From assembly GCA_014155705.1 (NCBI GenBank), contig JAAEKA010000299.1, forward strand, positions 1-32,201: 32,201 bases of DNA, in the 5' to 3' direction. The stretch is from Anaerolineae bacterium clx_CAG2. GTDB lineage: Bacteria > Chloroflexota > Anaerolineae > JAAEKA01. A program made the translations under genes and the position numbers. The notes under the pieces are model-generated. The model had not been told where the DNA came from and made no database searches. It saw only the letters and a list, made by a program, of their open reading frames with translations. Positions 27,701 to 32,201 of the stretch are shown here, one piece after another (position 1 is the stretch's first letter; each line of letters starts with the position of its first letter).

Positions 27701-29137
27701 AGTGTGCAGATGATCCTCTCGCTGCTCAACCGCGGCATCGACTTTGCCTTTGCCATGCTGCGGCTGCGCATCCTGGGGCCGGTGGGCGAGGGCAGCTATG
27801 CCTTCGTGATTGCCATCTACGGCTTCTTCGAGGTGGTGGTGCGCTTCGGCCTGGGCACGCTGCTGACGCGCGACGTGGCGCAAAACAAGGAAGACGCCGG
27901 CCGCTACCTGACCAACGTGCTGGCGCTGCGCACGCTGCTGTGGCTGATCTCGCTGCCGGTGCTGGCGCTGGTGGCAGGCATCTACGCGCGCGGCGGCAAT
28001 CTCTCGCTGCAAGAAGCCCAGGCGCTGGCTCTCTTCGCCCTGGCCCTCTTTTTCGCCAGCGTGGCCGACAGCATCAGTTCGGTCTTCATGGCCTACGAGA
28101 AGATGGAGTACCCGGCCGGCATTGCCACCGCCATCGCCACGGCCAAGGTTGCGCTGGGCGCGCTGGTGTTATTACCCCCCTTCAGCGCCGGCTTTGTGGG
28201 CCTGGCCGCCGTCAGCCTGGTGATGAACATGGCGCAGTCGGTTTGGCTGTGGATCGTTCTGCGCCGTCAGATCCCCTTCCAACTGGGCGGCATCGACCGG
28301 GCCTTACAGCGCGTCATGCTGATCGCCAGCTACCCACTGATGCTCAACCACTTGTTGGCCAGCATTTTCTGGCGCATCGATCTGTGGTTGCTCAAGCCGT
28401 TGGCCGGCACCGCGTCCGTGGGCATTTACTCGGCCGGCGTCAAGTATCTGGACGGCTTCAACGTCATCCCCAGCTACTTCACCCTGGCTATCTTCCCGCT
28501 GATGAGCCGCTACGCCAAGGACAGCCACGAGTCGCTGGTGCGCGCCTATCAACTGGCCATCCGCTTGCTGGTCATGGTGGCTCTGCCCATCGCCATCCTG
28601 GTGACGGTGCTGGCGACGCCGTTGATCCGCATCCTGGGCGGCGCGGCCTTTCTGCCCGACTCGGCCACCGCGCTGACGCTGCTGATCTGGTCGATTCCGG
28701 TCGGCTTCGTCAACAGCGTCACTCAGTACGTGCTGATTGCGGTGGGCCAGCAGCGCTTCCTGACGCGCGCCTTCCTCATCGGCGTCACCTTCAACATCAG
28801 CGCCAACTTGATTGTCATCCCGCGCTACGGTTTTGCCGGCGCGGCCGTGGTGACCATTCTCAGCGAGTGGAGCCTGCTGTTTCCCTTCTACTACGCGGTG
28901 CGCCGCCACATCGCCCCGCTGCCGTGGATCGATTTGGTGTGGAGGCAGGGCGCGGCCGCAGCCGGCATGGGCCTGACGGCTGCGCTGCTGCGCGGCCAGC
29001 CCTGGATTGCCGCCGCTGCCAGCTCGCTGGTCTATCTGGCCCTGCTGTTATTACTAGGCGCCTTCCGCCATCCTGACATCCAGCGGGTGTTGCAGGTGGC
29101 GCCGTTTGTCAAACGCCGGTCATCAGGCCGTCTGTAA
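24758..29137 (+). CDS. YfhO-like GT-C protein fused to MOP flippase
   Basis: A 1459-residue membrane protein with two parts. Residues 1 to ~965 resemble YfhO-type membrane proteins: an N-terminal helix, then GGKTLLPADNLFQFQPW with Asp38 in the first outer loop, many helices and an outer soluble domain. Residues ~975-1459 are a complete polysaccharide flippase of the MOP/Wzx type (VQMILSLLNRGIDFAFAMLRLRILGP, then GLGTLLTRDVAQNKEDAGRYL, FWRIDLWLLKPLAGTASVGIYSAG). Both parts are normally separate proteins. Two polar inserts lie in the first part, one purine-rich near residues 378-392 and one heptamer-repeat-containing near 457-511. The ATG at 24758 has no clear SD. The upstream polyprenyl-phosphate sugar synthase and the downstream acyltransferase suggest assembly and export of a glycolipid or surface glycan. 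A true fusion is supported by an unbroken frame, but an undetected frame error cannot be excluded. Confidence 0.85.
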   Translation: MRRFLNHPNLLVGLILILAPLLWFAPVVIGGKTLLPADNLFQFQPWASLAEQMGATVPHNELLNDLALQNQVWKTFLRETLAQGELPLWNPYIFSGVPFFAAGQHSALYPLSLVFYVLPLSLAYGVFTWLQFALTGWAMFLFARTLRLGRAASLFAGLAYAFSGFMVVSVVFTMIIAAAAWLPLLLACIETIVRKQEEKGDVAYSPIPYVVGGAIVLGVQTLAGHPEITVITLLVAGFYSLARLLMVWKRLGRLTRPLLLAGWLLAMVVVGLALGSVQLIPLYELVSTSFRQGSASFDEVVGWAWPSRQIITFLLPDFFGNPSDHGWWDPALRAWREAGPNALGEPVRDVFWGIKNYVEGGNYLGIMTLLLAAAGVVAAVGGGRGKEGKGTVDRRLVALLLALAVISLLFAFGTPLYALLFYGVPGYKQLHSAFRWVFPYTLAMAGLAGFGLQYLLGAVSSRQLPVASHQSTGNRPTRAGRTTVDENSGLGQETGPSGHIQVSEQPNARSRLLLLTAFTSLLIGFLALAAALLSLAAPGPFHALSQRIVDSSDLARMVFAGGADFWGYQWRNVLHFGAFALLAGLWLLAASRPSLSPSFQRRNLLAGAAVILLLLDLFLVLGRFNPAVDPDLLEVTPPSVAFLQQEADQALRDGAPWRMTSFEGEGTTKTFNANTPWLHGLQDVRGYDSIITKQYVEFMQAIEPQGQLLYNRISPFYDPASLDDPLTDLLGVRYVATELPLDVAGWELVYDEELRIYRNADALPRAFVAQEAVLAPIGAVISRTREVDLRNVVVLEEEQPGGRSLEPGADAERAQRAAASGFRRLPAGYAGQAPPDELPPPASPDLRTATISVYGTREVFVDLNLSDRGWLVLTDAWFPGWKAYLRPFGVEGEGVDATGNAIETELPVFRANGNFRAVYIPSDGQWTVRFVYSPRSVQLGVYSSFLAVITLLLLMGWWAWGRFYREVEDANAEVRRVAKNTSVQMILSLLNRGIDFAFAMLRLRILGPVGEGSYAFVIAIYGFFEVVVRFGLGTLLTRDVAQNKEDAGRYLTNVLALRTLLWLISLPVLALVAGIYARGGNLSLQEAQALALFALALFFASVADSISSVFMAYEKMEYPAGIATAIATAKVALGALVLLPPFSAGFVGLAAVSLVMNMAQSVWLWIVLRRQIPFQLGGIDRALQRVMLIASYPLMLNHLLASIFWRIDLWLLKPLAGTASVGIYSAGVKYLDGFNVIPSYFTLAIFPLMSRYAKDSHESLVRAYQLAIRLLVMVALPIAILVTVLATPLIRILGGAAFLPDSATALTLLIWSIPVGFVNSVTQYVLIAVGQQRFLTRAFLIGVTFNISANLIVIPRYGFAGAAVVTILSEWSLLFPFYYAVRRHIAPLPWIDLVWRQGAAAAGMGLTAALLRGQPWIAAAASSLVYLALLLLLGAFRHPDIQRVLQVAPFVKRRSSGRL
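25884..25935. repeat. purine-rich tract inside the YfhO-flippase gene
   Basis: Almost only G and A on the coding strand, encoding GGGRGKEGKG in a loop between hydrophobic segments. The composition resembles the tracts in the other large membrane-protein gene (2590-2640 and 2949-3003). Confidence 0.5.
26144..26171. repeat. 7-bp tandem units inside the YfhO-flippase gene
   Basis: Four heptamers in a row: CAGTTGC, CAGTCGC, CAGTCAT, CAGTCAA. They encode part of a polar insert (QLPVASHQST) and keep the frame. Confidence 0.7.
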
Positions 29138-29154
29138 TGACGACCTCAGTCGTT
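29135..29154. repeat. degenerate half copy of the REP-like palindrome
   Basis: This segment (TAATGACGAC then CTCAGTCGTT) matches one arm of the palindrome at 8258-8322 at 17 of 20 positions, and a GCGGCC-containing spacer follows as in the full copy. The TAA stop of the upstream gene is the first three bases of the match. Confidence 0.6.
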
Positions 29155-29207
29155 TATGCGGCCACGGAGGGACCAAAGACCATCCCTTTGTGGACGGGAA
29201 GAACTGT

Positions 29208-29236
29208 TTGACCTGGATTACGCGCCATGATATACT
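29208..29236 (+). promoter_or_regulatory. sigma70-type promoter before the DUF4160 relic
   Basis: TTGACC (29208-29213), a 17-bp spacer and TATACT (29231-29236), ending 18 bp before the relic's ATG. Confidence 0.65.
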
Positions 29237-29254
29237 TGCACCTGAGGAAAGCAC

Positions 29255-29332
29255 ATGCCAGTTATCTCAATGTTCTACGGCATAATCATTCGCTGGTGGA
29301 ATAGTCTCGCACCTTATCATCGCATCCCCTGA
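29255..29332 (+). pseudogene. DUF4160 relic, 25-codon leader ORF
   Basis: The reading frame MPVISMFYGIIIRWWNSL... starts like DUF4160 proteins (MPxISxFYGIIIRMY). It degenerates and ends after 25 residues, where the family would continue with PPHFH-rich sequence. It keeps a promoter and a ribosome binding site (GAGG, 7 nt before the ATG). Its TGA (29330-29332) is immediately followed by the ATG of the acyltransferase gene, which itself has no SD, so it may now act as a translated leader. DUF4160 genes usually pair with DUF2442 genes in toxin-antitoxin-like modules. No partner is left. Confidence 0.6.
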
Positions 29333-30253
29333 ATGGACCTCCGTCATCTTTTCAACAGCGCCGAAGCCCTGCGCTTTGGCCACTGGCTGGGCCGCCATAT
29401 TCCCCTGGACGTCGGGCTGCGCCTGGCTGATGGCGCCACGCGCGTGCTGGCGCGCCGTCGCGAGTCGGCCCTGATGCAAACGTTGCAGAACAATTTCCGC
29501 GTCGTGCTGGGTCCCGACGCGTCCGATAAGCAGGTTTACGAGATGGCGCGCGCCGCGCTGCGCCACGCGGGCATGGCCTATTTCGACCTGTACCACGCGC
29601 TGGGGGTGGGTCCAGAGCCTTTTCTGGCCGCGGTGCGCAGCACGCCGTTGACCGATTATTACATCGACGAGATGCTGCGCCAGCAGCGCGGCATGGTAGT
29701 TGTGACGGTCCACATGAGTAACTTCGACCTGGCTGGCCTGGCCTTTGCCTACCGGGGACTCAATCTCAACGTGCTGGCCTATGCCAACCCCACCAGCGGC
29801 TACGACATGCAGAACAAGATCCGCCTCAAGGGGGGCATCAACCTGATGCCCATCGACGTCAGCGCGCTGCGCAAAGCGCTGGCCGCGCTGCGCGCGGGCC
29901 AGTTGGTCGTCACCGGCATCGATCGCCCCGATCCCTTCGGCGCCGGCGAGATGTTGGCCTTTTTCGGTAAACCGGCCCGCCTGCCCGTGGGCCATGTGCG
30001 TCTCGCCCTGCAGACCGGCGCGCCGGTGGTGGTGGCTCATTGCGAGTATCGCCCCACCGACCACAGCTACGCCGTCCACGTTTCGCGCTGGCTGGAGATG
30101 GAGCGCGTCGGCAGCCGCCAGGAGGATGTGTTGCACAATGCTCGGCGGGTGGTAGCCGTGGCCGAGGAGCTGATTCTGGCCAAGCCGGAGCAGTGGCTGA
30201 TGTTTTACCCCGTGTGGGAGGATGGGCCGGCAGCAGCGCCTAGTGGACAGTGA
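29333..30253 (+). CDS. LpxL/PatA-family lysophospholipid acyltransferase
   Basis: A 306-residue acyltransferase of the HtrB/LpxL family. The catalytic motif H-x4-D is seen in TVHMSNFDLAG, followed by NPTSGYDMQNKIRLKGGINLMPID, GIDRPDPFGAGEMLAFFGKPARLPVG and a C-terminal PEQWLMFYPVW (family WxWxH-type end region). In diderms such enzymes acylate lipid A. In actinobacteria the same family (PatA) acylates phosphatidylinositol mannosides. With a DPM1-like synthase and a flippase upstream and no LPS genes, a glycolipid acceptor is more likely here, by inference. The ATG at 29333 follows directly on the stop of the leader ORF, so translation is probably coupled. Confidence 0.85.
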   Translation: MDLRHLFNSAEALRFGHWLGRHIPLDVGLRLADGATRVLARRRESALMQTLQNNFRVVLGPDASDKQVYEMARAALRHAGMAYFDLYHALGVGPEPFLAAVRSTPLTDYYIDEMLRQQRGMVVVTVHMSNFDLAGLAFAYRGLNLNVLAYANPTSGYDMQNKIRLKGGINLMPIDVSALRKALAALRAGQLVVTGIDRPDPFGAGEMLAFFGKPARLPVGHVRLALQTGAPVVVAHCEYRPTDHSYAVHVSRWLEMERVGSRQEDVLHNARRVVAVAEELILAKPEQWLMFYPVWEDGPAAAPSGQ

Positions 30254-30266
30254 TCAGTCGGGTCGG

Positions 30267-30308
30267 GAAAAACAAAAGCGCCTGGCTGGCAATCGCCAGC
30301 CAGGCGCT
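30267..30308 (-). terminator. rho-independent terminator of the repeat lipoprotein gene
   Basis: Perfect 14-bp arms (30277-30290 and 30295-30308, AGCGCCTGGCTGGC and inverse) around a 4-nt loop. On the minus strand they are followed by a T-rich tract (TTTTGTTTTTCCC). It lies 54 bases past the minus-strand gene's stop and could also stop plus-strand transcripts as a hairpin without T-run. Confidence 0.8.
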
Positions 30309-30361
30309 CTACGTGAGTCGTCACCCTGCCCCTCGTGCATTCAGCGGCCGTGTGGGGCCGC

Positions 30362-31832
30362 CTAGTACATCTGCAACGGCAGCGCGCCTTGCTCGTCCAG
30401 CAGCAAGGCCCAAGACTCGTCGGGGCCGACGACGATTTCGTCGGTGACGCTGCTGCCGCCTACCTCCGTCGTGACGTCATACGTGCCCGGGGGCAAGTCG
30501 AGTTGGGGCGCGTCGTCGGGCGATTCCATGCCTGCGCTGGGGGGCACCTGGATGGTCTCGCCATCGATGGTTACGGTCAACTCATCCTCGGTGAAGTTGA
30601 CCAGGAACAGCCGCGCCTGGCCTGACGGCGGCAGGATGCCCGCTTCTTCCGCTGCGGCCTGGTTCCTCTGAACCAGCACAACCTCGGTTTCATCGCCAGC
30701 CAGCAAGGTCACCACCAGTTCGCCGTCGGCCCCGCTGAAACGCAGAGTCGCCTCGGTTTCGGTCTCCTCGGCGTCGTCCAACGTCCAGCCGCGGCTGGCC
30801 AGCTCTGTCTGGTAAAACTCGACCAGGGTCGCCAGGTCAGAGGGGGAGAAGAGCGCAATCGTGCGGCGGAACTCGCCGCTTTCGGCGCTGTAGCCATTGC
30901 GGTCATCAGGCAGCGGCAGGCCATCCTCGTCGTCCACACCCAGCTCGCCTGAGTCGTCTTCGTCGGCGGAAGACTCCAGCGCGTAGTTGATGACCTCGAT
31001 TTCCACCTCAGTGGCGTCGAAGCCCTCGAAGGCGAAGAAACTGACCGTGATGTCGCCGTTGCTGTAGCTGCACGAGACAGAGCTGTAGTCGGCGACGTCC
31101 TCCAGGCAGCCCGCGTCCAGGTTCATCGATTGATAGATTGGGCGATAGAATTCCGCAACGTCAACCAGCGACAGGGCGGTTTTGAAGCTCAGGGTATCGT
31201 CGGAAACGTCAACCTCTGTGGCATCGGGCGGCGTCGGCCAGTCGGCGATGGTCATTCCGGAGCTGGCAGCGTCCATTGCTCCCGTCAGCGAGGGCGCGCT
31301 GCTCAGGTCGATGGTTGTCTCGCTGCTTTCTCCGATGCCGAAAATCGTGATCGTGATCGTCTCAGCATCCTGCTCGAACTCAGCGTAGGCAAACTCCTCA
31401 TCGACCAGCGAGAAGTCGGACAATTCCTGCCAGCCGTCCGTGAACAGCGCGTCGCGGTAGAATGCTACCAGCGTCTCAACGTCAGACGGACTGGTGAAGA
31501 TGACCTCATCAAACTCATAGCTCACACCCTCAGCATCTTCGGGCAGCGGCACGTCGGGCAAGGCTGAGGCGTCGCCGGCCTCATCCTCCGCAGCCGACTC
31601 GGTAGCCGGCGTGTCGGTGGGAGCCGGCGTGGGCGTTGGGGGGCAGCGGTGTGGACGTGGGCGCCACGGGGGTTGCCGTGGGTGGGACCAGTGTAGCGGT
31701 AGCCGCCTGTTGAGTGTTTGCCTCAGGCGGCGCGACGGTGCTTTCAGTCTGGCCGCCACAGGCCGCCAGAGTCCCCATGAGGACCAGCGCAGATAACACC
31801 AACATCAACCACCTTCCATTCGTGGGACGCAT
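30362..31832 (-). CDS. triple-repeat acidic lipoprotein, frameshifted
   Basis: From the ATG at 31832 (GGAGGAG 6 nt upstream) the frame encodes a signal segment with lipobox TLAAC (Cys25) and a Thr/Pro-rich linker. At a run of six G on the plus strand (31638-31643) the downstream frame shifts. With five instead of six bases the two parts join smoothly (TPLPPTPTPAPTDTPATES) into a 489-residue protein. The body has three copies of an ~85-95-residue acidic module (pattern: P-x-P-x-DA..., later V-x-x-L-V-x-FY, then ...GW). Lys and Arg are scarce. A C-terminal beta-rich domain follows (LFLVNFTEDELTVTIDGETIQVPP). It is extracytoplasmic. The function is unknown. The shift may be a homopolymer error, a null allele or phase variation. 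Confidence 0.75.
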
Positions 31833-31936
31833 ACGTGACTCCTCCAATAAAACAATGGGGCCGTGCTGACAGGGAGCGGCGCAGCACGGCAGGACGCCTT
31901 TTCACGGGCAGATTGGGACCGGACAACAGAGGCGAT

Positions 31937-31965
31937 ATCCTAGCACGACATCAGACAGATGTCAA
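31937..31965 (-). promoter_or_regulatory. promoter of the repeat lipoprotein gene
   Basis: On the minus strand a perfect TTGACA (31960-31965), a 17-bp spacer and TAGGAT (31937-31942) with an upstream TGC, an extended -10. The leader would be about 98 nt. Confidence 0.65.
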
Positions 31966-32018
31966 ACAGGCGTGACAGATCGTTAAAAATTGAGGCTTGA
32001 CGATGATGTCAAGCTGGC
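31947..32018. promoter_or_regulatory. operator-like repeats between divergent promoters
   Basis: The gap has a palindrome GACATC-N5-GATGTC (31947-31963), a second palindrome GCTTGAC-N6-GTCAAGC (31995-32014), and a direct repeat of 14 bases (GATGTCAAACAGGC at 31958, GATGTCAAGCTGGC at 32005; 12 of 14 equal). Both palindromes overlap the -35 boxes of the two promoters. Confidence 0.5.
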
Positions 32019-32025
32019 ATAGAAT
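31997..32025 (+). promoter_or_regulatory. promoter of the secreted-protein gene
   Basis: TTGACG (31997-32002), a 17-bp spacer and TAGAAT (32020-32025), 52 bp before the ATG at 32078. Confidence 0.65.
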
Positions 32026-32077
32026 AGGCCTGACGAGACCCTGGAATGCAAGTCGGTCGATGCCTGGGAGGTGCGCC

Positions 32078-32201
32078 ATGAAGCTAATTTACTCACCTAA
32101 AAGGACCCTGCCTGTCCTGCAGGCGCTGGCGGCGGCGCTGCTGTTCTCGCTGCTGACGACCGGCGTGCTGGCCCAGCAGAACCCACAGAACCGTAACGCC
32201 G
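32078..32201 (+). CDS. secreted protein, N-terminal fragment
   Basis: Only the first 41 residues are inside the window. They form a classical signal peptide: basic start (MKLIYSPKR), hydrophobic core (ALAAALLFSLLTTG) and a likely signal-peptidase site at VLA-QQ. A strong ribosome binding site (GGGAGG) precedes the ATG. The mature protein starts QQNPQNRNA and cannot be identified. It faces the divergent lipoprotein gene across a 245-bp control region and may share its regulation. Confidence 0.75.
   Translation, partial: MKLIYSPKRTLPVLQALAAALLFSLLTTGVLAQQNPQNRNA

Noticed and set aside
27940..29076. 378-codon open frame overlapping the flippase part
   Set aside because: A plus-strand frame in a different phase, rich in Arg, His and Gly and lacking membrane helices. 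The flippase frame is the real one.

Overview
The window is a GC-rich bacterial chromosome segment with dense, short-gapped gene runs on both strands. Several things suggest a filamentous-type Chloroflexota (Anaerolineae/Caldilineae-like): giant membrane proteins of the YfhO/GT-C type, a saccharopine-type lysine catabolic gene pair, a GH4 galactosidase operon, DUF58 and TgpA-like genes, TTG/GTG starts and leaderless-looking promoters. No 16S rRNA or other phylogenetic marker is present apart from rpsT, so the taxon is an inference. Both ends cut genes. The first ~70 bases do not continue the aminotransferase gene they abut and look like a junction.

Layout. 1-3417 (minus): a large GT-C/YfhO-like membrane protein followed by a truncated DegT/DnrJ sugar aminotransferase (surface-sugar genes). 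3451-7532 (plus): folC, a lipoprotein, and an AlbA_2/RecG-C-like ATP-binding regulator. 7579-11794 (plus): a Nudix hydrolase, then a lysine-ketoglutarate reductase, a saccharopine dehydrogenase and a TauE/SafE permease. 11810-13820 (plus): a HEPN/nucleotidyltransferase pair and a UroD-family methyltransferase-like protein. 13815-18539 (minus): one operon from a consensus promoter, with a RhaD-like aldolase, a GH4 alpha-galactosidase, galT, a 12-codon galE relic and galK. It would release galactose and feed the Leloir pathway, with the epimerase missing locally. 18592-22259 (plus): DUF58 plus a transglutaminase-core protein. 22290-22825: monocistronic rpsT with promoter and terminator. 22924-23761 (minus): an OmpR-family regulator with a degenerate receiver. 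23801-30253 (plus): a polyprenyl-phosphate-sugar synthase, a 1459-residue YfhO-flippase fusion, a relic of a DUF4160 gene, and an LpxL/PatA-like acyltransferase, read together as a glycolipid or surface-glycan locus. 30267-31965 (minus): a triple-repeat lipoprotein with an apparent frameshift. 31995-32201 (plus): the start of a secreted protein.

Cross-cutting signals. Good sigma70-type promoters (TTGACA-like, 17-18 bp spacer, TATAAT-like) can be read in front of most transcription units. At least two, probably three, place the start codon 6-9 nt after the -10 box (leaderless). Small repeats are woven through genes as well as between them: a large palindrome with two degenerate relatives, patches of 7-bp and 8-bp tandem units, and a perfect hairpin inserted in frame inside galT. 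Several stop codons lie inside or at the edge of these repeats. Two gene relics (galE, DUF4160) keep their ribosome binding site and first dozen codons only. No tRNA, rRNA, CRISPR array, transposase or prophage gene was seen, and no gene-free stretch exceeds 300 bases (largest about 245 bases, 31833-32077).
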